NCBI GenBank assembly: GCA_027365485.1
Contig: DAHXNH010000379.1
Location: 1-36,139, forward strand
DNA: 36,139 nt
Source of the DNA: Clostridiales bacterium
GTDB taxonomy: Bacteria > Bacillota > Sulfobacillia > Sulfobacillales > Sulfobacillaceae
Direction of reading: 5' to 3'
Both the position numbers and the translations under genes were made by a program. The notes beneath the pieces are model-generated. The model was given only the letters and a program-made list of their open reading frames with translations. It searched no databases and had not been told where the DNA came from. Below, one piece after another: positions 7,622-15,977 of the stretch. The stretch's first letter is position 1. The number at the start of each line of letters is the position of its first letter.

Positions 7622-8083
7622 CTAAGGCAGGGATGGGTCAGCCGTCGGCAAGTCGTCGTGGTCCTTTTCCAGGCCTTCATCGATCACCCTTAAAATGTCC
7701 AGAAGCTGTGCCACCCGATCATCATCTAACGATGAAAATATCCGTTCAAAATACTTTCCGCGTTCCTCCTGCAAACGTTCATATTCCCGAGACCCGCGCT
7801 CGCTCAAATCGACCCAGACCACCCTGCGATCGGCATCCGATCGATATCGTTTAACCATATCGGCGTGCACTAGTCGATCGATGAGCCCAGTGGCGCCAGC
7901 CAGCGAGACTCCCAAGTTGTGGGCTACTTCGCCCATCGCCATCGGACCTTCTTGGGCCAAACTTCGCAAGATTGCAAATTGTCCGAGGGTGATGGTGTCT
8001 GCAGCCAAGCGCTGCCGATACTGTCGACCAATACGGCGCATTACTTCTTCCAGCGCCTGAATACACTCCGTTCGATCCGCCAT
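7622..8083 (-). CDS. MarR-family transcriptional regulator
   Basis: 153 aa, the usual MarR size. The winged helix spans about residues 30-100: LGQFAILRSLAQEG, then MGEVAHNLGVSLAGATGLIDRLV as the recognition region, and the wing KRYRSDADRRVVWVDLSERG with the family DxR motif. Long flanking helices form the dimer interface. MarR proteins are dimeric repressors released by small phenolic or oxidised ligands. The ATG has GGGAGG a few bases upstream. A good promoter precedes it, with a TCGATCGA palindrome in the spacer that could be its own operator. The epimerase-like gene follows on the same strand. Confidence 0.92.
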   Translation of the reverse strand: MADRTECIQALEEVMRRIGRQYRQRLAADTITLGQFAILRSLAQEGPMAMGEVAHNLGVSLAGATGLIDRLVHADMVKRYRSDADRRVVWVDLSERGSREYERLQEERGKYFERIFSSLDDDRVAQLLDILRVIDEGLEKDHDDLPTADPSLP

Positions 8084-8127
8084 GCCAAACCTCCCAGACT
8101 GGATGTTCTTGGTGGATTTATGCGCTA

Positions 8128-8157
8128 ATGGTACTCAATTCTCGATCGATATGTCAA
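8128..8157 (-). promoter_or_regulatory. promoter of the marR-like gene
   Basis: Minus strand: TTGACA (8152-8157), 18-base spacer, TACCAT (8128-8133). The spacer contains the palindrome TCGATCGA, so a dimeric repressor bound there would block RNA polymerase; autoregulation is inference. Confidence 0.65.
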
Positions 8158-8261
8158 CGACATGGTCGCGATGGCTCACCGGGTCTCTGTTTTATCCTGC
8201 TAAGGCCGCCACCATGACTTCGAAAAGGCTACCAAGGTCCTAACTGCTTCCGCTCTCTAGC

Positions 8262-8389
8262 CTAGGAGCTTGTCCTTTTATTCGATTCTGGTCAGCATTT
8301 GCCCCAACATATACGGCCACAATTCAATTGACAGTCCTATATATTGCGGTGTGACCGTTGGCGATTTGAATTTATGGACGAGCTCCTAG
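8262..8389. mobile_element. 120-bp MITE-like element with CTAG target duplication
   Basis: Inverted ends GAGCTTGTCC (8266-8275) and GGACGAGCTC (8376-8385) match at nine of ten bases, and weaker pairing continues inward for roughly 12 more bases. Both ends are bordered by CTAG (8262-8265 and 8386-8389), a direct 4-bp repeat of the YTAR type made by IS5-group transposases. The flanking AGC/GCT bases extend the palindrome to 17 bp with one mismatch. The 120-bp interior has no coding frame of its own. Inference: a non-autonomous element moved by an IS5-like transposase. The rest of the gap 8158-8572 holds nothing I can name. Confidence 0.55.
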
Positions 8390-8572
8390 GCTGCCTCATT
8401 GCGAGAACTTTGCTCAGGGCCAGAACAAAAAAGAGCCAGCACACCGACCGCATTGTTTATCGGGTCAGGTGCGAAAATCCCGGAAACGTTGTCACTGGCC
8501 CTGCTACCGATCCCGAGCCAGATGGACCGATCGGGGGACCCTGGCCTCCCGATCTACAACTCTTATCATCCA

Positions 8573-9299
8573 TCAAAGCGATTGCCTTAGCAAAGTCGGG
8601 TGCCAGATGCCAGCCGTAAATCCGCGATAAGGAGTAATGTTCAAATCTTGCTCATCTCCACATCCTGACACTCGATATTGCCAAATCATGGTCTGCATGC
8701 CTCCACGACTTACGTGCACGGGAAATAGGTTTTGGGCAGCGATGCAGTCCGTGGGGCAATGCGTCCCGGCCAACCAGACTACGAAAGGAATGGGCGAAAG
8801 ATAGGTCCGTCCAAAATAGGCGTCCCAAATGTCTTGCGAGATGTAAAGACCCGCTGTAGTGTGTCGTTCCGTATGACTCAAAACCTCTAAAGCCCCATAG
8901 AGCACGTCTTGGTTAACGCTCTTATCTGTCGCTGAGCCTCCGCCTAGCCCCCCCGTTGCCAGCCTCAACATCCAAAAACAACATGGCCCCCTGAATCGTC
9001 TCGGTCACGTTCGCTGATAGCCAAGTATGGTAAAACGCCTCAGCTTGGCGCTGACCCCAATAGCTGAAACTCTCCATCGCATTCGCCCCTGCCCTGCCCG
9101 CTAGATCCCAATAGCCGAAATAGTGATGGGCAGGAGCCTCTTGACTGCCGCCTCGTCCAATCCCCCACCGCCCGGGCGGATCTCGCCGCCAAGCCGGCCT
9201 AGATAGAAATGGGTGGCATCTCAGCATTCGGGAAAGGGAACCGCTTGGTTGGTATCTGGGCCAAAATACCACTGCACCGCATCCACCGTCCTTCGTCAA
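8573..9299 (-). pseudogene. glycoside hydrolase-like pseudogene (DUF1906/GH25-like)
   Basis: One protein can be read across three frames on the minus strand. From about 9286 the text VDAVQWYFGPDT runs to an in-frame TGA (9221-9223) and on through DATHFYLGRLGGEI in the same frame. Near 9110-9150 the frame changes to YWDLAGRAGANAMES and MLFLDVEAG. At a run of seven G (8948-8954) it shifts again to TDKSVNQDVLYGALEV, then TTAGLYISQDIWDAYFG and PFVVWLAGTH, ending with WQYRVSGCGDEQDLNI. The acidic strand DVE and the terminal WQY...DLN pattern resemble lysozyme-like TIM-barrel hydrolases of the DUF1906/GH25 type. With one nonsense codon and two frameshifts it should be inactive. The family call is moderate; the broken state is clear. 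Confidence 0.7.
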
Positions 9300-9332
9300 A
9301 TTTCTCCGAGTCGTCCCGAACGCAAAATCGGT

Positions 9333-10943
9333 TCAAGACAGTCTACGCCGCTCGCCGAATCGGGTGCGAAAGCGCCTCACCATCCACCGCCGGGCTTCGA
9401 TCCACTCTGGAAACCGGACAAGCTCTAACATGGTGGCGTACGTGGCCGCCGATCCCACGACAGTCACTGTCCCTTGCCCCAACTGCACGGACCAGCCCAA
9501 TGTCCTTGCCTCCCAGATCGGGTGACTGCCGAGGATTTCGACTGCCAGTGCCATCACTACGCCAGCCAGGACCAGGCCCCATAGGCCTTTGCAGGGGCGC
9601 CGAGTCCAGCGTATGAACCCCAAAAACACATGGTGACCCAAGAGCGCTGCATCCAACCCCCAACCGAGCGCAGTAGCCAAAGCCAATCCACCCAGTCGGA
9701 GAGGACTAATCAAGACAAAATCTCCTACCATATTGAGTCCGATAGCCGCTAAGCTATAGTGCATGGGGCTTTTGGTGTCGTGCTTCGCAAACAACACGCG
9801 TTGCCAATAAAATCCCAATCCCGACGGCAAGAGGCCGAGCGCCAATATGCTGAGCGCCTGAGCCGTCATCTCGGTCGAACCTGGATCAAACGCACCGTGT
9901 TGATAAATCAACCGGACGACCGTCTGCCCCAGAAACAGTAGCCACACGGTAAGCGGAATCATTGCCATCAGAATCCAACGCGTTCCGCGCAGAGCTAGCG
10001 CCCAGAACGCTTCATCGTGCTCTTCGGCATGGTGCTGGGCTAGGCGCGTATAAAGCGGGGTGGTTACGGCACTCACCACTAAGCCTATGGGCATTTGCAC
10101 TAAAACGAAGGCGTAGTTTAATGCAGCGATACTCCCCGTGACTAGAAAGGACGCCAGGATACGGTCCACGATTAAGGCAATGCTGCTAACCGAACTGGTA
10201 ATAAAAAACGGTGGTGCCAGTTTCACTAAAGCTAAGATTCGGGGATCGCGCCAGTCCAATGACCACCGCGGTAGTCGTCCTACCTTGCGAATTCCCGGCC
10301 AGAGCACTGCCAGTTGCAGCAGCACAGCGACGCTGAACCCTATGGCCACACCACGAATTCCCCATAAGAAATGGCCCAGGACGACAATCGTCACAATTCG
10401 TACCAAGTTGACCGCCATCGGCGTTAATGCCGACAACGCGTAGCGCTCCCGGGCCTGCAGCACCCCCGAAAAAATTCCAGCCACACTCCAAAACAGTAAC
10501 GTGGGCAACATCATACGAGTCATCGCCGTCGCTAACGACAGGCTGGCGCGGTCAAACCCAGGGGCGACTAAATGGAGCAGCGGGCCTGCTGCCACCTCGC
10601 CTATCCCTACCAAAACCCCGCCCACCACTACGGTTAGCGTCGTCAACTTATCCAGGAACGGTTGCTGGCTCGCGTTGACCACACTGCCGTTACGCTCAGA
10701 CTCCACCCATACAGGAACCACCGTGGCGCTCAAGGTAGCGTTTACCGCCCCAAACAAGAGATTCGGGATCACGGAAGCCATCAACCAGGCGTCCATGGCC
10801 CCCGAAGTCCCGAAATATTGGGCCATCGCCAATTCGCGCGCAAATCCGGCCACTCTCCCAACCAAGGTGGCTGTAAAGATGACCATCGAGGATCGGCGAA
10901 GGCTGGTTTGCCCCCCTACTCTACGATTTTTTAGCGTGTTCAT
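9333..10943 (-). CDS. murJ: MurJ/MviN-type lipid II flippase
   Basis: 536 aa with about 14 membrane helices, the topology of MurJ, which moves lipid II across the cytoplasmic membrane for peptidoglycan synthesis. Seen: an N-terminal block GRVAGFARELAMAQYFGTSGAMDAWLMA, close to the MurJ consensus (GFxRE, AxxFG, DAF/W), then NLLFGAVNATLSATVVPV. A later segment LIYQHGAFDPGSTEMTAQAL matches the conserved RGxFDxxxT region. The ATG at 10941-10943 follows GGAG by five bases; a TTG ten codons earlier lacks a site. Firmicutes often carry several MOP-superfamily flippases (MurJ, SpoVB), so this may be one of a set. A short frame with a strong ribosome binding site lies just upstream. Confidence 0.88.
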   Translation of the reverse strand: MNTLKNRRVGGQTSLRRSSMVIFTATLVGRVAGFARELAMAQYFGTSGAMDAWLMASVIPNLLFGAVNATLSATVVPVWVESERNGSVVNASQQPFLDKLTTLTVVVGGVLVGIGEVAAGPLLHLVAPGFDRASLSLATAMTRMMLPTLLFWSVAGIFSGVLQARERYALSALTPMAVNLVRIVTIVVLGHFLWGIRGVAIGFSVAVLLQLAVLWPGIRKVGRLPRWSLDWRDPRILALVKLAPPFFITSSVSSIALIVDRILASFLVTGSIAALNYAFVLVQMPIGLVVSAVTTPLYTRLAQHHAEEHDEAFWALALRGTRWILMAMIPLTVWLLFLGQTVVRLIYQHGAFDPGSTEMTAQALSILALGLLPSGLGFYWQRVLFAKHDTKSPMHYSLAAIGLNMVGDFVLISPLRLGGLALATALGWGLDAALLGHHVFLGFIRWTRRPCKGLWGLVLAGVVMALAVEILGSHPIWEARTLGWSVQLGQGTVTVVGSAATYATMLELVRFPEWIEARRWMVRRFRTRFGERRRLS

Positions 10944-10963
10944 CGGCACTCCGTCACCGGAAT

Positions 10964-11059
10964 CTAGGGCCAATGATTGGACCGCTGCGCCCTGTCTCCC
11001 ATTTTATTTCTACCCTTCCCCGATTCCAGGCGCCCATTCCCACACGCACTTTTTAACAT
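10964..11059 (-). CDS. possible 31-codon leader peptide before murJ
   Basis: An ATG at 11057-11059 has a strong AAGGAGG six bases upstream and opens 31 codons (MLKSACGNGRLES...) ending at a TAG 20 bases before the murJ ATG. The start overlaps the stop of the 55-codon frame upstream, an arrangement used for coupled translation. The peptide is basic and resembles nothing known. It could be a leader that couples ribosomes to murJ, or a trace of a lost gene start. Confidence 0.3.
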   Translation of the reverse strand: MLKSACGNGRLESGKGRNKMGDRAQRSNHWP

Positions 11060-11220
11060 TCCTGCCCTCCTTTCACACCGGAGTCCGCCGCTTCGGCCCA
11101 TTCAGCACCCGCCATCTGGTCTAAGGCGGCCACCTCGTCGGATACGTCTTTATGGCAAAGACCGTAACTTTCACTTTTTATACTCGACCCTGAACCTGCT
11201 TCCACCACCCTTGGAGTCAT
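11053..11220 (-). CDS. possible 55-codon small protein
   Basis: ATG at 11218-11220 to TAA at 11053-11055. The second half (DVSDEVAALDQMAGAEWAEA) is acidic and Ala/Glu-rich and reads like a real helical protein segment, but the ribosome binding site (GGGG) is weak and no family is recognised. Its stop overlaps the start of the 31-codon frame before murJ. It may be a small protein, or the tail of a decayed gene. Confidence 0.3.
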   Translation of the reverse strand: MTPRVVEAGSGSSIKSESYGLCHKDVSDEVAALDQMAGAEWAEAADSGVKGGQEC

Positions 11221-11339
11221 CTGCAAACCCCATCGTTACCAAAACGCCCTATTCTCTGCAAACTATCCCCGTCAGGTCATCGTCAAACCGATCGATACGG
11301 GGCTTAAACCTCTGGCGGATGGCTCTAACGCACTTTGTG

Positions 11340-11823
11340 CTATACGGCCAGAGCTGGCCATTCTAGCTTGGTCCATCTGGTCTCAAAGATCTTGCAATGG
11401 GGAATGGCTCGGAAGGTAAGATCTCTTCGTTTTTCTGGAGGACCTTGGAGTCTAAAAAGCAATCCTCCCTCCAATACCGTTCAATACCCAAGGCCTAGGT
11501 CCGAGCCTGGCCATAACAGAAAGTACGTAAGAGCCTGGCGGATGATCCATATGCCCAGCCTCTTTAGGCAAATTCTCTGAAATCCGAGGCCCACTCCAAC
11601 TCCCACATCTTCTCCTGTAATGCCAGTGGCGCTGTCGGATGTGGCCAGCCACGACGCCACGTACGAAGGCACACGCTGGTCCCGGCCCAGGAGGGTTGGC
11701 CCAAAAGGCGACGGTCACCCTCGCTATGGCCCAACTAGGCATCAGCCCGATTGCAATCCGTCGGCCCGAAAAGAGCGATGGCCGGCTTTTGGCGCCCGGC
11801 TCTCGGCGTTTGGATCGCGTCAT
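11340..11823 (-). pseudogene. probable decayed membrane-protein gene after truA
   Basis: A frame opens with ATG overlapping the truA stop codon (ATGA, 11820-11823), the usual sign of a coupled downstream gene. Its first 40 codons read sensibly (IAIGLMPSWAIARVTVAFW), then turn Pro/Gly/Arg-rich. From about 11700 a second frame becomes sensible (VPSYVASWLATSDSATGITG ... IWIIRQALTYFLLWPG), meets an in-frame TGA at 11481-11483, and continues for 46 codons (VLEGGLLFRLQGPPEKRRDL ... KLEWPALAV) to a TAG at 11340. One frameshift and one nonsense codon would explain this. Two likely membrane segments remain. I do not recognise the family. Confidence 0.35.
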
Positions 11824-12554
11824 CCGTACAAAATCTCCTCTAACGTCAAGCCCGACGCTGGCACCGGGCCCGACGCCTTCGGACCCATCGGGTCGGCCAG
11901 GCCCCGAACCACCGCGTCCCGTTTGGGGCCTAGCGCGTCTTTAAGCATGGCTCCCACCATCATCCGCACCATGTGGTACAAAAACCCGTCGGCCTGCACC
12001 TGGTAGCACCAGATCGATCCCGATTCTTCTTTCAACCACCGACTGGTGCTCACGGTCCGAATCGTGGTCTTAGCCGACGAACCCTCTCCGCGAAAGGCTC
12101 GAAAATCATGGGTGCCTAAAAACATATCGGCCGACTCCTGCAAACGTTCCCAAGACAACGGGGCCGTCACCAGATAGGTGTACCGCAGCCAAGGCAGAGC
12201 GGCTCTTCGGCACCGCCACAGCCGATAACTATAGCGTTTGCCTAAAGCGGAACGGATGGGATCCCAAGCGTCGTCCACCACTGCGGCGTGGCTCAGTTGA
12301 ATGCTTTCGGGCAATCTCCGGTTTAATACCGGAACCAGTCTTTCTATCGGTATGGCACTCTCCCCCCTCCACACCACCACCTGCCCTTGGGCATGCACCC
12401 CTCTATCCGTTCTGCCAGCTCCGATTACCTTGCCGGGTCCTAGCAGTTCCTCAAACGTCCGCTGCAACGTGCCCTGAACCGTCACCAGCCCAACCTGCTG
12501 TTGAAATCCGTGAAATTCGGTGCCGTCGTATAGGCATCCAAATCGAATCGCCAT
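11820..12554 (-). CDS. truA: tRNA pseudouridine(38-40) synthase TruA
   Basis: 244 aa, typical TruA length. It converts U38-U40 in the anticodon stem-loop of many tRNAs to pseudouridine. GRTDRGVHAQGQVV carries the catalytic aspartate and family signature; FHGFQQQ at the N terminus and FLYHMVRMMVGAML near the C terminus are also characteristic. The gene lies after the rplQ terminator, so it may depend on read-through or a promoter I cannot see in 12555-12625. In many Firmicutes ecfA-ecfT transporter genes sit between rplQ and truA; they are absent here. Confidence 0.97.
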   Translation of the reverse strand: MAIRFGCLYDGTEFHGFQQQVGLVTVQGTLQRTFEELLGPGKVIGAGRTDRGVHAQGQVVVWRGESAIPIERLVPVLNRRLPESIQLSHAAVVDDAWDPIRSALGKRYSYRLWRCRRAALPWLRYTYLVTAPLSWERLQESADMFLGTHDFRAFRGEGSSAKTTIRTVSTSRWLKEESGSIWCYQVQADGFLYHMVRMMVGAMLKDALGPKRDAVVRGLADPMGPKASGPVPASGLTLEEILYG

Positions 12555-12625
12555 ATCGACCCCTTCTCCTCACTCAGTGGATCTGTCGGCCCCCTACTCG
12601 CCAGGCCCATCCCGACTTCTTGACA

Positions 12626-12664
12626 GTAAAAGAGCACGGCTATAAACTAGCCGCGCTCTTTTAC
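12626..12664 (-). terminator. intrinsic terminator closing the ribosomal cluster
   Basis: GTAAAAGAGC-GC-GGCTA pairs with TAGCC-GT-GCTCTTTTAC around a 5-base loop, an unusually long A/T-flanked stem 27 bases after the rplQ stop. The T-rich end of the stem gives the uridine tract. The A/T flanks make it look bidirectional. Confidence 0.85.
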
Positions 12665-12690
12665 GCCACACCAACCTTCCTCGGAGCCGC

Positions 12691-13035
12691 TTACACCAAT
12701 TCCAAAATCGCCATTGGTGCAGCATCGCCGCGGCGAAACCCTGTCCGCATAATCCGGGTATATCCCCCCGACCGTTCCGTATACCGGGGCGCGATGGTCG
12801 TGAACAACTTGCTCACTACATCTTCCTCCAAAATGTACGCCAGCGCCTGGCGCCGCGCCGCTAGGTCACCCCGTTTGCCCAGCGTGACCATATGCTCTGC
12901 AACGCGATTGACCTCATGGGCCCGAGCCACCGTGGTGGTAATCCGCTCTTCCTTCAGTAACGACGTCACCAAGCTCCGCAGCATGGCTCGTCGTTGATCT
13001 CCGGGCCTTCCCAGCTTGCGATGAACCTTCGGCAT
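12691..13035 (-). CDS. rplQ: 50S ribosomal protein L17
   Basis: 114 aa. [20 protein letters not shown] and [14 protein letters not shown] are the diagnostic N-terminal segments of bacterial L17, which lies near the exit of the peptide tunnel. It is the last gene before the terminator and follows rpoA by 31 bases, the conserved end of the alpha operon. Confidence 0.98.
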   Translation of the reverse strand: MPKVHRKLGRPGDQRRAMLRSLVTSLLKEERITTTVARAHEVNRVAEHMVTLGKRGDLAARRQALAYILEEDVVSKLFTTIAPRYTERSGGYTRIMRTGFRRGDAAPMAILELV

Positions 13036-13066
13036 CGGTGCCTCGCTCCCTTCTGCGCTATCCGTG

Positions 13067-14014
13067 CTACTCTTCGGAAGGCCTTAAATCCAGGCCTAAA
13101 GCCACTAGCTTTTCTTTCACTTCCTCCAGCGACTTTTTCCCCAAATTCCTAACCTTCATCATGTCATCATCCGTCTTATTCGTCAGTTCTCCCACCGTAT
13201 TGATACCGGCCCGTTTCAAACAATTAAACGAACGCACCGAAAGGTCCAATTCTTCAATCGGCATTTCCAGCAGGCGATCTCGGCGATCCTCATCCCGTTC
13301 CACACCAATCTCGATACCTTCCACCCCGTCGGTCAAGTCAATAAACAGTCGGAGGTGATCCGAAAGAATCTTGGCTCCCATGGATACCGCTTCTTCCGGG
13401 CTCAGCGACCCGTCGGTCCACACTTCCAGTGTCAGTTGATCATAATCGGTGACCTGACCCACCCGCGTGTCGGCCACCGACCAATTCACTTTGCGCACCG
13501 GACTGAAAATGGAAGCCACCGGGATGACTCCCACCGCCTGATCCGGCCGCTTGTTGCGATCAGCAGGCACATAGCCTCGTCCCCGTTCAACCGTCAGGTC
13601 CAGCGCTAAATGCCCACCTTCATCCACTTCGGCAATATAGTGATCTGGATCCAAAATATCGATGTCCGCATCAGCTCGAATGTCCCGAGCCGTCACCCGG
13701 CCCGGACCATCTTTCTCAATACGCACAGTGCGCGGTTCATCCGACCACAATCGAAGCGCCAAGTGTTTTACATTGAGGATAATGTCGGCAGTGTCCTCAA
13801 CCACACCGGGTACGACCGAAAACTCATGGAGAACGCCTTCAATTCTCACCGAGGTGACGGCGCTCCCCGGCAAGGAAGACAAGAGAATCCGTCGCAACGA
13901 ATTGCCGAGCGTAATCCCATATCCTCGATCCAACGGCTCGATCACAAACCGTCCAAAATGGATTTCGTTTCCATCGTCCACTCGACGAATTTCCGGTTTC
14001 TCGATTTCGGTCAT
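13067..14014 (-). CDS. rpoA: RNA polymerase alpha subunit
   Basis: 315 aa. Residues 1-230 are the assembly domain ([21 protein letters not shown] is the signature), joined by an acidic linker to the C-terminal DNA- and activator-binding domain ([29 protein letters not shown], about 245-315). The ATG is at 14012-14014. Its purine-rich site GGGGGGAA is separated from the start by a perfect 7-bp hairpin. It follows rpsD by 60 bases, the longest gap within the alpha block. Confidence 0.99.
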   Translation of the reverse strand: MTEIEKPEIRRVDDGNEIHFGRFVIEPLDRGYGITLGNSLRRILLSSLPGSAVTSVRIEGVLHEFSVVPGVVEDTADIILNVKHLALRLWSDEPRTVRIEKDGPGRVTARDIRADADIDILDPDHYIAEVDEGGHLALDLTVERGRGYVPADRNKRPDQAVGVIPVASIFSPVRKVNWSVADTRVGQVTDYDQLTLEVWTDGSLSPEEAVSMGAKILSDHLRLFIDLTDGVEGIEIGVERDEDRRDRLLEMPIEELDLSVRSFNCLKRAGINTVGELTNKTDDDMMKVRNLGKKSLEEVKEKLVALGLDLRPSEE

Positions 14015-14019
14015 TGAAT

Positions 14020-14036
14020 GGCCTGCAACGCAGGCC
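14020..14036 (-). promoter_or_regulatory. hairpin between the ribosome binding site and start of rpoA
   Basis: GGCCTGC-GTT-GCAGGCC, a perfect 7-bp stem with a 3-base loop, lies directly after GGGGGGAA and five bases before the rpoA ATG. Folded, it brings the ribosome binding site to normal spacing; unfolded, the spacing would be about 22 bases, too far. Translation may therefore depend on the folded form. Confidence 0.6.
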
Positions 14037-14074
14037 TTCCCCCCTTTCGCGCAACCCTTATTTAGGTCGCTCGA

Positions 14075-14698
14075 TTACCGCGAATACCACTCAACAATCA
14101 ACTGTTCTTGTACTGGGGCATCAATCTCATCACGATTGGGCAAGCGCACAATCGTACCTTCCAGCTTATCGGCCTGTACCTCAAGCCACGCCGGAATGCC
14201 CCGTGCCTGCGGTTGTGCCATCTCCTTGAACCGAGTCTTTTCCCGACTCCCGTCCCGAACCCGCACTACATCTCCAGGTTTCACCGAATAGGAAGGAATA
14301 TTGACCCGTCGCCCGTTCACCGCAAAGTGGTTATGGCGAACTAATTGGCGAGCTTCCGCTCGAGAAGAGGCCAGCCCCATACGATACACGACGTTATCCA
14401 ACCGCCGTTCTAATAGCTGAAGCAAAACCTCGCCGGTGACCCCTTTCTTTTGGGCCGCCTTGCCAAAATAGCGGGCAAACTGACCCTCCATAACACCATA
14501 GGTCCGCCGCGCTTTCTGCTTTTCCCGGAGTTGCACTCCGTACTCAGAAAGTTTACGGCGCCCTTGTCCATGCTGCCCCGGGGGATATGCCCGCCGCTGC
14601 ACAGGACACTTATCGGTGAAACACTTTTCACCTTTCAAATATAGCTTCACTCCTTCGCGTCGACAAAGTCGACACACCGGACCGGTATACCGTGCCAT
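14075..14698 (-). CDS. rpsD: 30S ribosomal protein S4 (zinc-binding form)
   Basis: 207 aa. The N terminus carries Cys9, Cys12, Cys26 and Cys31, the four-cysteine zinc site of the C+ type of S4. The S4 RNA-binding domain ([22 protein letters not shown], about 97-118) follows. S4 nucleates 30S assembly and in Firmicutes represses its own mRNA. The ATG at 14696-14698 follows AAGGAGG; the frame extends further upstream into rpsK without a site. In Bacillus subtilis rpsD stands elsewhere on the chromosome; here it keeps the ancestral place between rpsK and rpoA. Confidence 0.98.
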   Translation of the reverse strand: MARYTGPVCRLCRREGVKLYLKGEKCFTDKCPVQRRAYPPGQHGQGRRKLSEYGVQLREKQKARRTYGVMEGQFARYFGKAAQKKGVTGEVLLQLLERRLDNVVYRMGLASSRAEARQLVRHNHFAVNGRRVNIPSYSVKPGDVVRVRDGSREKTRFKEMAQPQARGIPAWLEVQADKLEGTIVRLPNRDEIDAPVQEQLIVEWYSR

Positions 14699-14723
14699 TA
14701 AAGCGCCTCCTTCCTTTCTCTCT

Positions 14724-15116
14724 TTAGACCCGCCGTCTCTTCGGGGGTCGACATCCGTTGTGGGGAATCGGGGTGACATCTTTGATCATACTGACTTCCA
14801 AGCCGGCCGCTTGCAACGAGCGTATGGCCGCTTCCCGGCCAGCCCCTGGGCCTTTGACCAGCACTTCTACTTCCCGCACCCCATAATCCATCGCACCTTT
14901 GGCCGCGGTTTCTGCTGCTAATTGAGCAGCAAACGGGGTACTCTTACGAGAGCCTTTAAATCCCGACTGTCCTGACGATGCCCACGACAGCGCATTGCCC
15001 TGCGGGTCGGTAATGGTAACAATCGTATTGTTGAACGTCGACCGAACGTGGGCGATGCCTCGATCAATATGACGTCGATCTCTACGTTTCGGCTTTGCTG
15101 ATCGCCTTGGCGGCAC
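14724..15116 (-). CDS. rpsK: 30S ribosomal protein S11
   Basis: 130 aa. [24 protein letters not shown] and the C-terminal [16 protein letters not shown] identify S11, part of the platform of the 30S subunit at the E site. The start is a GTG (15114-15116) with AAGGAGG upstream. It lies between rpsM and rpsD as in most bacteria. Confidence 0.98.
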   Translation of the reverse strand: MPPRRSAKPKRRDRRHIDRGIAHVRSTFNNTIVTITDPQGNALSWASSGQSGFKGSRKSTPFAAQLAAETAAKGAMDYGVREVEVLVKGPGAGREAAIRSLQAAGLEVSMIKDVTPIPHNGCRPPKRRRV

Positions 15117-15149
15117 TCTTTCAACCCCTCCTTGTCATCGCCGTCGCTC

Positions 15150-15521
15150 CTACTTCTTGCGACGAACTCCTACCGTGCGTCTCGGCCCCTTGCGGGTTCG
15201 CGCATTGGTCTTAGTCCTCTGGCCGCGCACCGGCATCCCTCGACGATGGCGCAGTCCGCGGTAGCTTCCAATGTCGACCAGTCGCTTAATATTTGTCTGG
15301 ACTTCTCTACGCAGGTCGCCCTCAACCCGGTATTCCCGGTCAATGACCTCGCGAATTCGCGCTACCTGTTCGTCGCTCAAATCTCGTACCCGAATGCCAG
15401 GATCCACCTTGGTCTCAGCCAAAATCCGAGCCGCAGCGGGCCATCCGATGCCGTAGATATAGGGCAATGCCGCTTCGATGCGCTTATCACGGGGCAAGTC
15501 AATCCCTGAAATTCGTGCCAC
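15150..15521 (-). CDS. rpsM: 30S ribosomal protein S13
   Basis: 123 aa. [25 protein letters not shown] opens the protein; the helix-two-turn-helix domain and the basic C-terminal tail [16 protein letters not shown] are standard. S13 contacts the 50S subunit and the P-site tRNA. It follows rpmJ by 12 bases. Confidence 0.98.
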   Translation of the reverse strand: MARISGIDLPRDKRIEAALPYIYGIGWPAAARILAETKVDPGIRVRDLSDEQVARIREVIDREYRVEGDLRREVQTNIKRLVDIGSYRGLRHRRGMPVRGQRTKTNARTRKGPRRTVGVRRKK

Positions 15522-15533
15522 CTGTCTTCCTCC

Positions 15534-15647
15534 CTATCCTTGCGCTTGCTTATGCTTGGGATTCTCACAAATGACCATCACCCGGCCATGTCGCTTAATC
15601 ACCTTGCACTTCTCACAAATCGGTTTTACCGACGCGCGTACTTTCAT
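15534..15647 (-). CDS. rpmJ: 50S ribosomal protein L36
   Basis: 37 aa. The sequence [19 protein letters not shown] continues to [13 protein letters not shown]. Cys11, Cys14, Cys27 and His32 form the zinc ribbon of the C+ type of L36. The Firmicute order infA-rpmJ-rpsM is kept. It lies 32 bases after infA and uses an ATG preceded by GAGGGC. Confidence 0.97.
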   Translation of the reverse strand: MKVRASVKPICEKCKVIKRHGRVMVICENPKHKQAQG

Positions 15648-15679
15648 CGCGCCGCCCTCCTCTCTTTCGCCGCATTACT

Positions 15680-15901
15680 CTACTTGAACCGATAGGTAAT
15701 CCGACCTCGGGTCAAATCGTACGGTGATAATTGGACGGTGACTTTGTCGCCTGCCAAAATTTTAATAAAGTGCATACGAATCTTACCCGATACATGAGCC
15801 AACACGCGATGGCCATTAGCCAATTCTACTCTAAACATGGCATTTGGTAAAGGCTCTATGACCGTCCCCTCGACTTCAATCGCGTCCTCTTTGGCCAACA
15901 T
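15680..15901 (-). CDS. infA: translation initiation factor IF-1
   Basis: 73 aa, a single OB-fold domain that occupies the A site of the 30S subunit during initiation. [20 protein letters not shown] and [16 protein letters not shown] are diagnostic. An 89-base gap separates it from map and contains a consensus -10 box, so the infA-rplQ segment may have its own promoter. The KOW-domain L14e-like gene found between map and infA in some Firmicutes is absent. Confidence 0.98.
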   Translation of the reverse strand: MLAKEDAIEVEGTVIEPLPNAMFRVELANGHRVLAHVSGKIRMHFIKILAGDKVTVQLSPYDLTRGRITYRFK

Positions 15902-15977
15902 TCCACCCCCCTTCGGCTTTCACCCCGAAATAAACGCTCTAGTCTGTCCAAAAACTTTCTACTCTATCCAATCTTTT

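Noticed and set aside
8948-8954. Programmed frameshifting at the seven-G run
   Set aside because: A slip here would join two frames, but the same gene also has an in-frame TGA and another frame change upstream, so decay is the simpler explanation.
9209-9616. Plus-strand frame of 135 codons
   Set aside because: Antisense to the end of murJ and the pseudogene; no start signal.
10501-11124. Plus-strand frame of 207 codons opposite the murJ start
   Set aside because: Antisense shadow; Thr/Pro-rich text without motif, while murJ has conserved flippase segments on the minus strand.
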